Shown here: positions 15,991 through 25,511 of the stretch, piece by piece
Layout: every line of letters starts with the position of its first letter
Position numbering within the stretch: position 1 is the first letter of the stretch
DNA from: DASQMT01 sp963827335
Lineage (GTDB): Bacteria; Actinomycetota; Thermoleophilia; Solirubrobacterales; Solirubrobacteraceae
Assembly (NCBI GenBank): GCA_963827335.1
Contig: CAWHAP010000018.1
Span: 372,001-436,000, forward strand
Direction: 5' to 3'
DNA length: 64,000 nt
The notes under the pieces: model-generated
What the model was told of the DNA's origin: nothing
What the model saw: the letters and a program-made list of their open reading frames with translations, nothing else
Database searches by the model: none
Program-made: the position numbers and the translations under genes

Positions 15991-17066
15991 CGCGCCCGGT
16001 CCGCATCCTGCTGGCGCTCGTCGCGCTCTTCGCGGTCGCGGTCGTCGCCATCGACCGCTTGGCGCCCACGCCCGGCGGGCCGGAGGGCTCGTCGTACGCG
16101 ACCGCGGCAGAGGGCGCCGCCGCCTACGCCGAGCTGCTGCGGCGCGACGGCCGCGCCGTCCGCCGCGTCCGTGAGCCGCTGGCCGAGGCCGCGCTCGACC
16201 CCGGCTCCACGCTCGTCGTGCTCGACCCCGAGCGGATGGAGCGCGACGAGGCACGCGCGATCGGGCGCTTCGTGCGCGCCGGCGGGCGCCTCGTGGCCGC
16301 CGGCGCGCTGGTGCGCTGGCTCGGCGCGGTGCTGCCGGAGGCGCCCGCCTGGGCCCCGGCCGCGCCGGGACGGGCGACCGTGGTGGCGCCCGTGCCCGAG
16401 ACGGCCGGCGTCGGCTCGGTCGCCTTCGACGAGGGCGGCCGTTGGGCGGCCCTGGGCGGCACGCTGCCCGTGCTGGCCACCCCCGCGGGGCCGGTCGCGG
16501 CCGTCGCGCGCTCCGGCCGCGGCCGGGTCGTGCTGCTCGCCGACGCCGAGCCGCTGCTGAACCGGGGCCTCCCGCGCGCCGACGATGCCGCCTTCGCGCT
16601 CGCCGTGGCGGGCGAGCCGGGGCGCCCGGTCGCGTTCCTCGAGACCGTGCACGGCTACGGCGAGACGACCGGGCTGGCGGCGCTGCCGTCCCGCGCGCTG
16701 TGGGTGCTCGCCGGGCTCGCGCTCGCGGCGCTCGCGCTCGTCTGGGGCATGTCGCGGCGGCTCGGGCCGCCGGAGGACGAGGCGCGCGCGCTCGCGCCGC
16801 CGCGGCGCGCCTACGTCGACGCGGTCGCGCACGCGCTCGTCGCGTCGGGCGACCGGCACGGCGTGGCGGAGGCGGCGGCGCGCGCCGCCCGGCGGCGGCT
16901 GGAGGCGCGCGCCGGGCTCCCGGCCGGCGCGGGCGAGCCGGCGCTGCGCGAGGCCGCGGCGCGGCTCGGCCTGAGCGCGGCCGAGACCGACGCGGTCCTC
17001 GGCACGGGTGACGGCGACGACCTGGTGGCCGGCCGCGCGCTCGCGCGCCTGGCGGGACGGCAGTAG
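15987..17066 (+). CDS. DUF4350 domain membrane-anchored protein
   Basis: 359 residues from the GTG at 15987, which overlaps the preceding mini-ORF stop; a GTG at 15948 would add 13 residues. An N-terminal anchor (VRILLALVALFAVAVVAI) is followed by an extracytoplasmic DUF4350 domain of the glutamine-amidotransferase-like fold, with SSYATAAEGAAAYAELL and VVLDPERME. A second span (LWVLAGLALAALALVWGMS, about 240-260) leads to a helical cytoplasmic tail. DUF4350 is regularly encoded between DUF4129 and MoxR genes. The function is not known; the ATP-dependent MoxR protein next door probably acts on this membrane assembly. Confidence 0.8.
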   Translation: MTRPVRILLALVALFAVAVVAIDRLAPTPGGPEGSSYATAAEGAAAYAELLRRDGRAVRRVREPLAEAALDPGSTLVVLDPERMERDEARAIGRFVRAGGRLVAAGALVRWLGAVLPEAPAWAPAAPGRATVVAPVPETAGVGSVAFDEGGRWAALGGTLPVLATPAGPVAAVARSGRGRVVLLADAEPLLNRGLPRADDAAFALAVAGEPGRPVAFLETVHGYGETTGLAALPSRALWVLAGLALAALALVWGMSRRLGPPEDEARALAPPRRAYVDAVAHALVASGDRHGVAEAAARAARRRLEARAGLPAGAGEPALREAAARLGLSAAETDAVLGTGDGDDLVAGRALARLAGRQ

Positions 17067-17081
17067 GGACGAGGAGGCTGG

Positions 17082-18011
<930 letters not shown>

Positions 18012-18012
18012 C

Positions 18013-18195
18013 GTGCGCCGCGTGCCGCCGAGCCGCGCCGTCCTCCCGCGGGCCGCGGCGTGACGCCGACGCCGCGCAGCACCATCCTCTCGCGGGCCGT
18101 TGCGTGACGTCGGCGCCGGGCAGCACCGTCCTTTCGCGGGCCGCGGCGTGACGCCGACGCCGGGCAGCACCGGCCTTTCGCGGGCCGCGGCGTGA
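18013..18195 (+). repeat. Tandem start-stop-overlapping mini-ORFs (44-bp repeat) between moxR and DUF58
   Basis: Four GTG codons at 18013, 18060, 18104 and 18148 each open a frame of 15-16 codons. Each frame ends in a TGA that overlaps the next GTG (GTGA at 18060, 18104, 18148, 18192), and the last overlap is the DUF58 start itself. The peptides read MRRVPPSRAVLPRAAA, MTPTPRSTILSRAVA, MTSAPGSTVLSRAAA and MTPTPGSTGLSRAAA. The last three units and the DUF58 start share a 44-base period. The repeat copies the first codons of DUF58 (GTG-ACG-CCG-ACG-CCG) upstream of the gene. No ribosome site lies inside. It is probably a re-initiation relay. Confidence 0.85.
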
Positions 18196-19460
18196 CGCCG
18201 ACGCCGCGCACGGCGGCATTGATCGCGGCGATCGCGGTGTCGATCGCAGTGGTCGGCGAGCTCGCGGCGCTCGGCGCGGTGGCGCTGCTCGTGGCCTTCG
18301 CGGTCGACGCGCGCGCGGTGCGGCAGGCGCCGGCGGTCGCCCGCGACGTGCCGGGCACGCTCTCGCGCGGCGTGCCGGTCGCGCTCGTGGCCGAGGTGCG
18401 CGCGCCCGGCGGGGTCGCCGTGCGGGTCCGGCAGGCGGCGCCGCCGGACCTGGATCTGTCCCCGCGGGAGGGGGACGGCGGGCTGCGGGCGACGCTCGTC
18501 GCCCGCCGCCGCGGCCGCCACGAGCTGCCCGCGCCGGCCACCCGCAGCGTCGGGCCGCTCGGGCTGGCGGCCCGTCACCATCGCCCGGGCGCGCCGGCGA
18601 CGGTGTCGGTCTACCCCGATCTGGTCGCGGCGCGCCGGCTCGCGCTGTCGGTCCGCCGCGGGCAGTTCCGGGCGCCCGGCGTCTCGGCGCGCGGCCCGCT
18701 CGGCCTCGGCACGGACTTCGAGCTGGTGCGCGACTACCTGCCCGACGACGACGTGCGGCAGGTCAACTGGCGCGCGACCGCGCGGCTCGGGCGCCCGATG
18801 AGCAACCAGTACCGCGTCGAGCAGGACCGCGACGTCGTCCTGCTCGTGGACGCCGGCCGGCTCGCGGCCGCGGCGCTGCCCGCGGCGGCGGACGACGAGC
18901 GCCCGCGCGGGACGGTGCTCGACGCCGCGCTCGACGCGGTCGCGGCCGTCGCGCTCGTCGCCGACGAGGTCGGCGACCGCTGCGGCGCGATCGCCTTCGA
19001 CCACGAAGTGCGCGCCGCACTGCCGCCGCGGCGGGCGGGCGGCAAGGTCGTGGTCCGCGCCCTGCACGACCTCGAGCCGCGGCTCACCGACTCGGACTTC
19101 GAGGCCGCCTTCCGGCGCGTGGAGGGAGCCAAGCGCGCGTTCGTGCTGATCCTCTGCGACCTGCTGGAGCCCGTTGCGGCGCGGTCGCTCGCAGACGCGG
19201 CGGGCGTGCTCGCCCGCCGGCACGCGGTCGTGGTCGCCGGGCCGGCCGATCCGTCCCTCGCCGCGCTGGCGGCGGCCGAGCCGGCGGGCTCCGCCGACGT
19301 CGCGCGGGCGGTCGCCGCGGCGGAGGTGCAGGACGCGCGCGCGGCCGCCGCCGCGCGCGTCCGCGCCGCCGGCGCCGGGGTGATCGACGCGCCTCCGGGC
19401 GCGCTCGCGCGCGCGTGCGTGGCGGCCTACCTGCGGGCCAAGGCGCGGGCGCAGCTGTAG
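18192..19460 (+). CDS. DUF58 domain protein (vWA-like partner of MoxR)
   Basis: 422 residues from the GTG at 18192, which overlaps the stop of the last mini-ORF. Two adjacent N-terminal spans (AALIAAIAVSIAVVGELA and LGAVALLVAFAV) precede an extracytoplasmic or membrane-proximal beta domain. The DUF58 signature follows: VRDYLPDDDVRQVNWRATAR, then YRVEQDRDVVLLVDAGR, the MIDAS-like strand of a vWA fold. The usual partner is MoxR, encoded just upstream. In characterised examples such pairs remodel membrane protein complexes, but here the client is unknown. The gene ends at a long palindromic element. Confidence 0.9.
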   Translation: MTPTPRTAALIAAIAVSIAVVGELAALGAVALLVAFAVDARAVRQAPAVARDVPGTLSRGVPVALVAEVRAPGGVAVRVRQAAPPDLDLSPREGDGGLRATLVARRRGRHELPAPATRSVGPLGLAARHHRPGAPATVSVYPDLVAARRLALSVRRGQFRAPGVSARGPLGLGTDFELVRDYLPDDDVRQVNWRATARLGRPMSNQYRVEQDRDVVLLVDAGRLAAAALPAAADDERPRGTVLDAALDAVAAVALVADEVGDRCGAIAFDHEVRAALPPRRAGGKVVVRALHDLEPRLTDSDFEAAFRRVEGAKRAFVLILCDLLEPVAARSLADAAGVLARRHAVVVAGPADPSLAALAAAEPAGSADVARAVAAAEVQDARAAAAARVRAAGAGVIDAPPGALARACVAAYLRAKARAQL

Positions 19461-19465
19461 GTGGC

Positions 19466-19766
19466 TTCTGCCGGCGTGATGGCGGGCGCCGGCGAACGTC
19501 AACAGCGGCTCTGAGGGGATGGCCGGGTGGAGATGGCGTTTCGCGGGGGCCGCGGAAGCGCTTCCACGATGGCGGGATGCCCCCAACGTCGCACAGGCGC
19601 CCGCCGGCATGGCGCGTGCGACGTTGGGGTCCTATACCCCCCTCAACGTCGCATCGCCCAGGCCGCGCCGACACCGTGCGACGTTGGGAACACCGCCCCG
19701 ACCGCACCCACCCCTCGATGCCGCCGTTGACGTACGTGGAGCGCCCGCCATCACCCCGGCGGAGAA
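19466..19766. repeat. Long imperfect palindrome between convergent genes
   Basis: The outer arms (about 19466-19530 and 19700-19766) are inverted copies of each other with roughly three in four bases matching; the best cores are GTGATGGCGGGCGC / GCGCCCGCCATCAC and ACGTCAACAGCGGC / GCCGCCGTTGACGT. Inside are four alternating copies of TGCGACGTTGG: a perfect 14-base stem 19581-19594 / 19616-19629 and a 10-base stem 19644-19653 / 19677-19686. The right arm covers the last codons of the SpoIIM-like gene. It could be a bidirectional terminator, a REP-like element or a small non-autonomous mobile element. No protein is encoded. Confidence 0.75.
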
Positions 19767-20707
19767 CGGTACCCGCGCCACACGACGAGCGCCCAGAACA
19801 CACCCGCGAGCCCGAGCCCGAGCGCGACCTGGAACCAGAGCGGCAGCTCGGGCCCCGTCGCGAGGCCCTCGAGGAACCCGCAGAGCACGAGCCAGGGCGC
19901 GGTCCCGACGGCCAGCTCCACGCTGCGCCGCGCCTCGCGCTGCAGGGACCGCGTGCGCGTGCGCGCCCCGGGCACGAGCAGCGCGTGGCCGAGGCGCAGG
20001 CCGGCGATCCCGCCGACCACGATGCAGGAGAGCTCCAGCGGGCCGTGCGAGGAGATGAGCCGGACGAACGCGGTGCCGTTGCCCGCGTCGAAGGCGAGCC
20101 CGCCGATGACGCCGAGCAGCAGCCCGTTGAAGACGAGCGCCGCCGCCGTCCCCAGCCCGAACAGCAGCCCGCCCGCGAATGCGAGGAGCGTGACCTGGAT
20201 GTTGTTGAGGAGCACCTGCGTCGCGAACACGCTGCCCTCGCCCGCGCCGAAGTCGCGCCCCTCCGCCGGCGGGTCCGCGGCGGCCGCGAACCGGCCCGGG
20301 ACGAGCCCGGCCGCCGCCCCCGGGTCCGCCAGGCCCCAGATCGCCCCGGCAGCGGCCGGCACGAGCAGCAGCGCCCAGGCCAGCGCCACGATCCCCGGGC
20401 GCTCCGCGAGCCGGCGCCAGTACCCGCGCAGGAGGAAGTCCGCGGCGCCGCCGCGCGCCGCGCGCCCGTAGACCGCGGCCCGCCCGCGCGTGACCAGCGC
20501 CTCCAGGCGGCCGACGACCGGGTCGCCCGGGAACCGCCGTCGCGCGTAGGCCAGGTCGGCCGCCGCGCCGCGGTACAGCGCGCCCAGCTCGAGCACGCCG
20601 GTCGCGCCCAGGCGCCGCCGCCCGCGGCGGCCCGCGGCCCGGCCCAGCAGGGTCTCCAGGCGCGCCCAGTCCGGGCCGCGCTGGGACTCGAAACGCTCTA
20701 GGTTCAC
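19751..20707 (-). CDS. Stage II sporulation protein M-like (SpoIIM/DUF95) membrane protein
   Basis: The protein has 318 residues, GTG start. A basic soluble N-terminus of about 100 residues precedes five or six spans, among them IVALAWALLLVPAAAGAIW, and VLLNNIQVTLLAFAGGLLFG, the signature block of the SpoIIM family. LISSHGPLELSCIVVGGIAG is the second conserved block. In non-sporulating actinobacteria this family sits beside RDD and MoxR/DUF58 genes, as here, so a membrane-complex role is likelier than sporulation. Its start codon is five bases from the divergent RDD gene. Its last codons lie in a palindromic element. Confidence 0.85.
   Translation of the reverse strand: MNLERFESQRGPDWARLETLLGRAAGRRGRRRLGATGVLELGALYRGAAADLAYARRRFPGDPVVGRLEALVTRGRAAVYGRAARGGAADFLLRGYWRRLAERPGIVALAWALLLVPAAAGAIWGLADPGAAAGLVPGRFAAAADPPAEGRDFGAGEGSVFATQVLLNNIQVTLLAFAGGLLFGLGTAAALVFNGLLLGVIGGLAFDAGNGTAFVRLISSHGPLELSCIVVGGIAGLRLGHALLVPGARTRTRSLQREARRSVELAVGTAPWLVLCGFLEGLATGPELPLWFQVALGLGLAGVFWALVVWRGYRSPPG
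20699..20704 (+). promoter_or_regulatory. -10 box (TAGGTT) for the first RDD gene
   Basis: TAGGTT lies 8 bases before the ATG at 20713, inside the first codons of the divergent SpoIIM-like gene. No ribosome site is present, so the RDD mRNA is probably leaderless. Confidence 0.45.
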
Positions 20708-20712
20708 CGCCC

Positions 20713-21447
20713 ATGCAGTATGAGGAGCACACGCGCATCGCCACGCCTGAGGGCGTGGAGCTGGAGCTCGTCCTCGCGGGCCTGGCCTCGCGCTTCATGG
20801 CCGAGGCGCTCGACACGCTGATCCTCCTCCTGGCGCTCGGCGCGGTCGTGGCCTTCGCCCTGATCGCCGGCGGCGCGGCGGGCCTGCTGCTGCTGTCGGT
20901 CGTGCTCGGCGGCTGGCTGCTGCTCTCCGTCGCCTTCCACGTCGCGTTCGAGGTGCTCGCCGGGGGACGCACGCCGGGCAAGCGCGCGTGCGGGCTGCGC
21001 GTGGTCGAGGAGGGCGGGCAGGCGATCGGCCCGCGCGCGAGCGCCGTGCGCAACCTGCTGCGCCTGCTCGAGGGCCCACCCACGTTCTACGTCCCCGCGA
21101 TCGTCTCCGTCCTCGCGACGACGCGCAACCAGCGCCTCGGCGACCTGGCGGCCGGCACCCTCGTCGTCCGCGAGCCGCGCGCCCCGCGGCGGCAGGACGC
21201 CCCGCCCAGCGCCGCCGCCCGCCGCCTGCGCACCGCGGAGTGGGACGTCTCCGCGATCACCGCGGCGGAGCTCGCGGCGATCCGCTCCTTCCTCGACCGC
21301 CGCGACAGCTTCACGCCGGACGCCCGGCGCGGGCTGGCGCGCGACCTCGCGGCGCGGCTCGGCGCCAAGGTCGCCGGCCCGCCGCCCGGGCTTCCCGCCG
21401 AGGTGCTCCTCGAAGGGATCGCGCAGGCGAAGTCCGCTCGATCCTGA
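20713..21447 (+). CDS. RDD family membrane protein
   Basis: A 244-residue protein. The RDD domain begins with LASRFMAEALDTLILLL (the R-D pair of the family) and continues with the GRTPGKRACGLRVV loop and NQRLGDLAAGTLVV. Two to three spans are visible in the first 140 residues, followed by a soluble, helical C-terminal region of about 90 residues. RDD proteins are of unknown or transport-related function. It is divergent from the SpoIIM-like gene and followed 32 bases later by a second RDD gene, so the two are probably an operon with SpoIIM/MoxR-linked function. Confidence 0.87.
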   Translation: MQYEEHTRIATPEGVELELVLAGLASRFMAEALDTLILLLALGAVVAFALIAGGAAGLLLLSVVLGGWLLLSVAFHVAFEVLAGGRTPGKRACGLRVVEEGGQAIGPRASAVRNLLRLLEGPPTFYVPAIVSVLATTRNQRLGDLAAGTLVVREPRAPRRQDAPPSAAARRLRTAEWDVSAITAAELAAIRSFLDRRDSFTPDARRGLARDLAARLGAKVAGPPPGLPAEVLLEGIAQAKSARS

Positions 21448-21479
21448 ATACTCAGCAGAACGCGAGAAGGAGGCAGTCG

Positions 21480-21959
21480 GTGTCGGAGGAGTGGAGGACG
21501 AGCAGTGGCAGCCCGCTGGGCGAGCCGCAACCGCAGACGCAGGCGCCGGCGGGCAGGGGGTCCGGTCCGCGCGCGGGCTTCTGGCGCCGCTTCGGCGCGC
21601 TCTTCATCGACGGCCTGATCCTGGCCATCCCGAACACGATCCTCATCCTGCTCCTGGATGACAACGTGGCGCAGCTGCTCAACCTGATCATCGACATCGG
21701 GTACTTCTCCTACTTCGAGGGCGGGACCACGGGGCAGACGCTCGGCAAGCGGGCGCTCGGGATCCGCGTGATCGACCTGCGGGCCGGCGGCCCGATCGGG
21801 TACGGGCGCGCCGTCGTGCGCTACCTCGGCCGGATCATCTCCACGATCCCGCTGCTCCTGGGCTACTTCTGGATGCTCTGGGACGGCGAGCGCCAGACCT
21901 GGCACGACAAGTTCGCGACGTCGATCGTGGTGCCCGTCGACGCGTACCCGGTCCGCTAG
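21480..21959 (+). CDS. Second RDD family membrane protein
   Basis: 159 residues from a GTG at 21480 preceded by AAGGAGG. After a 35-residue proline/glutamine-rich cytoplasmic N-terminus comes GFWRRFGALFIDGLILAIP, the RDD signature, then the GGTTGQTLGKRALGIRVI loop and TWHDKFATSIVV. It is shorter than the upstream paralogue and has no C-terminal helical region. The two tandem RDD genes share little sequence outside the domain core, so the duplication is old. The 3' end overlaps the convergent metalloprotease gene by four bases. Confidence 0.88.
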   Translation: MSEEWRTSSGSPLGEPQPQTQAPAGRGSGPRAGFWRRFGALFIDGLILAIPNTILILLLDDNVAQLLNLIIDIGYFSYFEGGTTGQTLGKRALGIRVIDLRAGGPIGYGRAVVRYLGRIISTIPLLLGYFWMLWDGERQTWHDKFATSIVVPVDAYPVR

Positions 21960-22588
21960 CGGCAGGGCGGCGAGGGCTCGTCGCGCCCGTAGAGGCGAGC
22001 GACGGCGGCGACGTCGCCCGACGCGGGGCCGCACGGGAGCGGCCCCTCGTCGGAGCCCACGCCGCTGAACGTGCACGCGTCGTCGTAGGCCTGCGCGTTC
22101 ATCACCGAGCACGAGCCCTCGCGGTGGCGCAGCCCGAGCACGTGCCCGAGCTCGTGCATCGCGACCCACACGCTCAGGCCGGTCGGGCGTCCCGTGATCT
22201 CCTGGCCGAGCAGCACGGTCACGCGGCCGCCGGCCGGGCGGCCGATGCTCGAGGAGAGCCCGAGGCAGCGCGCGCCGCAGCGCGCGTGCAGGCGGCGGCG
22301 GGCGGCGACGAAGACCACGTCCGCGCTCGCGCGGTCGGGCGCGGCGGACAGCTGCACCCGCGCGCCGGAGCGGTTCCAGCGGCGGGCCGCCGCGGCGACC
22401 GCCTGGCGCGAGCCCGACGCGTCGAACCAGGTCAGCCGCCCGCCCGGCCACACGCGCGGCTCGTCGTGCGACGCGACGGGCAGCACCGGCCACGCGCCGA
22501 GGCCGAGGACGAGCGCGGCGAGGAACGGGGCGACGGACCGCGGACGGGGATGCCGCAGCCGCCGCAGGAGAGTGCGAGCGGATGACAT
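21956..22588 (-). CDS. Secreted metzincin (matrixin-like) zinc metalloprotease
   Basis: 210 residues from the ATG at 22588; upstream in-frame codons lack protein character. A signal sequence (APFLAALVLGLGAWPVLPVA) is followed by the mature protease. The zinc site HELGHVLGLRH gives three histidines and the catalytic glutamate, and SVMN eleven residues on is the Met-turn of metzincins. Paired cysteines (RCGARC, SCSVMN, ACTF, LPCG, PPCR) suggest disulfides and an extracellular location. Substrates are unknown. It lies next to the RDD pair but is convergent with it, so co-function is not implied. Confidence 0.88.
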   Translation of the reverse strand: MSSARTLLRRLRHPRPRSVAPFLAALVLGLGAWPVLPVASHDEPRVWPGGRLTWFDASGSRQAVAAAARRWNRSGARVQLSAAPDRASADVVFVAARRRLHARCGARCLGLSSSIGRPAGGRVTVLLGQEITGRPTGLSVWVAMHELGHVLGLRHREGSCSVMNAQAYDDACTFSGVGSDEGPLPCGPASGDVAAVARLYGRDEPSPPCR

Positions 22589-22727
22589 GGGCGGGGGACG
22601 ACCGAGGGGCGCCGGCGACGCGATGCGAGGACCGGGCGCGAGGCGCGCGCCGGACTTCCCCTGCCCTATGCATTCCACGGGAGTCGCGCCGTGAAACCGG
22701 ACGGGTTGTGGTACGAATCGCCATGAC

Positions 22728-23066
22728 ATGTCCCGTTTCTCACGCTCCCCCGATCCCGACCGCCCCGGCCAGCTGCTGCTGCAGGGCGGCGAGCCCGTCG
22801 CGATCGTCTACTGGTCGCACGACTTCGCGGAGCGCGACCAGACCGGCTGGTTCCTGACGATCCTCGATGACGAGGGGGAGCCCGACGGCCGCCCGCCGCT
22901 GCGGCTCGAGGTCTCCGGCGACGTCGCCGGGCTGATCGCTGACGACCGCCTGGACCGCACGGCGTGGCTCGCGCGGGCCGAGGCCGTGGAGCTCGTCTCC
23001 GCCGCCGCGGCACTCGAGGCGGGCGAGCGCCGGCTCGAGCAGGTGCTCGACGGCCATCGCACCTGA
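22728..23066 (+). CDS. Hypothetical protein
   Basis: The protein has 112 residues with an ATG start. No recognised domain and no membrane segment. The middle has VAIVYWSHDFAERDQTGWF and an acidic ILDDEGEPDG loop, and the C-terminal 40 residues look helical. It stands alone between the metalloprotease and the second ROK repressor, with 139 bases of gene-free sequence upstream. Codon use is like its neighbours, supporting a real gene, but no function can be given. Confidence 0.5.
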   Translation: MSRFSRSPDPDRPGQLLLQGGEPVAIVYWSHDFAERDQTGWFLTILDDEGEPDGRPPLRLEVSGDVAGLIADDRLDRTAWLARAEAVELVSAAAALEAGERRLEQVLDGHRT

Positions 23067-23112
23067 AAACGTTCGTACGCGGACATCGGTGTCGCGGCGC
23101 CTCCACGGCCGT

Positions 23113-23118
23113 TAGGGT
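23113..23118 (+). promoter_or_regulatory. -10 box (TAGGGT) for the second ROK gene
   Basis: TAGGGT ends six bases before the GTG at 23125, with no ribosome site. Leaderless start is likely. Confidence 0.45.
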
Positions 23119-23124
23119 GCCGCC

Positions 23125-24339
23125 GTGGCCCACGACGATCTCCGCCACGCCCCGGCGAACCAGCGCTCGGTCCGCCGGCACAACCTCGGCGTCGTCCTCC
23201 GGCACGTCGCGGATCGCGGGCCGCGCTCGCGCGCCGCGATCGCGCAGGAGACCGGGCTGAACAAGACGACGGTGTCGAGCCTCGTCGGCGAGCTGATCGA
23301 CTTCGGCCTCGTGCGCGAGACCGAGGTGGAGCTGCGCGGCACCGTCGGCCGCCCCGCGCTGCCGGTCGAGCTGAGCGGGCACGGCGTCGTCGGTCTCGGG
23401 CTCGAGATCGGCGTCGACTTCCTCGCCGCGCGCGCCGCCGACCTGGCGGGCGACCAGCGCCACGCGGCGCTCGAGACGGTCGACAACCGCGGCCGCCCGG
23501 TCGACGCCGTGCTGGCCGACCTCGCCCGCCTGGCGGAGGAGGCGCTCGCCGTGACGCGCGAGCAGGGCATGGTCACCGCGGGCGCCACGATCGCCCTCCC
23601 CGGCCTGGTCGACAGCCGCGGGCTGCTGCTCGTGGCGCCGAACCTCGGCTGGACCGGCGTCGAGGTCCCCGGCCTGCTGCGCGAGCGCCTTGGGGCGCCG
23701 TCGTTCCCGCTGCACGTCGAGAACGAGGCGAACCTCGGCGCGCTCGCCGAGCTGTGGCAGGGCGCCGGGCGCGAGTTCCGCGACTTCATCTACGTCTCCG
23801 GAGAGCTCGGCATCGGCGCGGGCATCATCGTCGGGGGCGAGCTGTTCCGCGGCGCACACGGGTTCGGCGGGGAGCTGGGCCACGTCACGGTCGAGCCGGA
23901 GGGCGAGATGTGCGCGTGCGGCAACCGCGGCTGCCTCGAGACGCGCGTCGCGCTCGGCGCGATCCTGCGCGCGGCCGGGCTGGGGCCGACGGCGCGCGTG
24001 ACCGAGCTCGCCGAGCGCGCCGAGGCCGGCGACGCCCGCGCGGTCGAGGCGCTCTCCCAGGCGGGCTGCTGGCTCGGCATGGGCGTCGCCTCCGCCGCCA
24101 ACCTCCTCAACCCCCGCGGCGTCGTCATCGGCGGCTACTTCGCCACGCTCTCGCGCTGGCTGGCGCCCGCGCTCCGGACCGAGCTGGAAGAGCGGGTGCT
24201 GTCGGCCGAGTGGGACGCGCCGGGCGTCGTGACGTCGGCGCTCGGCGCCGAGGCCGCCGTGCGCGGCGCGGCCGCGTCGGCGCTGCGGCGGGTCTTCGCC
24301 GACCCGGCGCTCGTCGCCGAGCTGCGCGCGAGCGCCTAG
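23125..24339 (+). CDS. xylR: ROK family repressor, probable XylR
   Basis: The protein has 404 residues, GTG start. The N-terminal helix-turn-helix (SRAAIAQETGLNKTTVSSLV, about 35-55) and the ROK domain with CACGNRGCLE zinc motif match XylR-type repressors. It is convergent with xylA, overlapping it by four bases, and close to xylB, which makes it the best candidate for the xylose-responsive regulator of the 50-base xylA-xylB promoter region. It is a distant paralogue of the ROK protein at 8382-9611. Which of the two binds which operator cannot be told here. Confidence 0.88.
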   Translation: MAHDDLRHAPANQRSVRRHNLGVVLRHVADRGPRSRAAIAQETGLNKTTVSSLVGELIDFGLVRETEVELRGTVGRPALPVELSGHGVVGLGLEIGVDFLAARAADLAGDQRHAALETVDNRGRPVDAVLADLARLAEEALAVTREQGMVTAGATIALPGLVDSRGLLLVAPNLGWTGVEVPGLLRERLGAPSFPLHVENEANLGALAELWQGAGREFRDFIYVSGELGIGAGIIVGGELFRGAHGFGGELGHVTVEPEGEMCACGNRGCLETRVALGAILRAAGLGPTARVTELAERAEAGDARAVEALSQAGCWLGMGVASAANLLNPRGVVIGGYFATLSRWLAPALRTELEERVLSAEWDAPGVVTSALGAEAAVRGAAASALRRVFADPALVAELRASA

Positions 24340-25511
24340 CGGGCGCCCATCAGGACGTCGACCACGAGCTGGTCGAGCGCCTCGTTGTAGTAGCCGCGCT
24401 GCGCGAGCGCGTCGAGGTTCGCCGGCTCGGCCTCGGCCTTCAGCGCGTCGGCCTCGCCGGCGCCGCTCGTCGTCGTCTCGCCCAGCTCCGGCGTCGAGGC
24501 GGCGGCGAGCGCCTCCTGGACCTCCGGGAGCGAGTCGAAGTGGCGCGCCTTCTCGGCCAGCGCCAGGTACGTGCGCATGCACCCGCGCGCGAAGTCCCAG
24601 ACGCCCTCGGCGTCCTCGTTGCGGTAGGCGTGCGCGTCGAAGTGGCGCGGCCCGGTGTAGCCCGCGCGCTCGAGCAGGCGCACGATCAGGAACGCCTCCT
24701 TGAGGTCCTCGCCGCCGAAGCGGAAGTCCTGGTCGTAGCGTCCGACGTCCTGCGCGTTGAGGTCGACGTGGAACAGCTTGCCCGCCCACAGCGCCTGCCC
24801 GATCGCGTGGACGAAGGAGAGGCCCGCCATCGTCTCGTGCGCGACCTCGGGGTTCACGCCGACCATGTCGGGCCGGTCGAGCGTCGAGATGAAGTGCAGC
24901 GCGTGCCCGACCGTCGGCAGGAAGATGTCGCCGCGCGGCTCGTTCGGCTTGGGCTCCATCGCGAACCGCAGGTCGTAGCCCTGCTCGACGACGTAGTCGC
25001 TGAGCACGTTGATCGCCTCGCGGTAGCGCTCGAGCGCGTCGCGCGGGTCCTTGGCCACCCCGGCCTCGGTGCCCTCGCGGCCGCCCCAGAAGACGTAGAC
25101 CTCGGCGTTCAGCTCGGCCCCGAGGTCGATCGAGCGCATCGCCTTGCCGATCGCGGCACGGCGCACGCCACGGTCGTTGGAGGTGAAGGCGCCGTCCTTG
25201 AAGACGGGCTGGCCGAACAGGTTCGTGGTGGCCATCCCGACGCCGAGGCCGGTCTCCTCGAGCGCGGCCTTGAAGCGCGCGACGATGCGATCGCGCTCGG
25301 CGGCGGAGGAGCCGTGCGGCACGAGGTCCTCGTCGTGGAGCGAGATGCCCCACGCGCCGAGCTCGGCGAGCTTGCGCACGGAGTCGACCGGGTCGACGGG
25401 GGCTCGGGTCGGCCCGCCGAACGGGTCGCGGCCGGGATTGCCGACCGTCCAGAGCCCGAAGGTGAAACGGTGTGCCGGATTGGGGATGAGGGCGTCGTCA
25501 GCGAGGCTCAT
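24336..25511 (-). CDS. xylA: Xylose isomerase
   Basis: A 391-residue enzyme that interconverts D-xylose and D-xylulose. It matches the short actinobacterial (Streptomyces-type, class I) form: RFTFGLWTVGNPGRDPFG near the N-terminus, SLHDEDLVPHG with the catalytic histidine, VYVFWGGREG, FAMEPKPNEPRG with metal-binding glutamate, and FHVDLNAQ with metal-binding aspartates. Start at the ATG 25511, with a TACGGT box six bases upstream on this strand and no ribosome site. Divergent from xylB across 50 bases. The length is normal. Confidence 0.96.
   Translation of the reverse strand: MSLADDALIPNPAHRFTFGLWTVGNPGRDPFGGPTRAPVDPVDSVRKLAELGAWGISLHDEDLVPHGSSAAERDRIVARFKAALEETGLGVGMATTNLFGQPVFKDGAFTSNDRGVRRAAIGKAMRSIDLGAELNAEVYVFWGGREGTEAGVAKDPRDALERYREAINVLSDYVVEQGYDLRFAMEPKPNEPRGDIFLPTVGHALHFISTLDRPDMVGVNPEVAHETMAGLSFVHAIGQALWAGKLFHVDLNAQDVGRYDQDFRFGGEDLKEAFLIVRLLERAGYTGPRHFDAHAYRNEDAEGVWDFARGCMRTYLALAEKARHFDSLPEVQEALAAASTPELGETTTSGAGEADALKAEAEPANLDALAQRGYYNEALDQLVVDVLMGAR

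Noticed and set aside
19751..20707. Evidence for sporulation from the SpoIIM-like gene
   Set aside because: The family is widespread in non-sporulating actinobacteria and no other sporulation gene is in the window.
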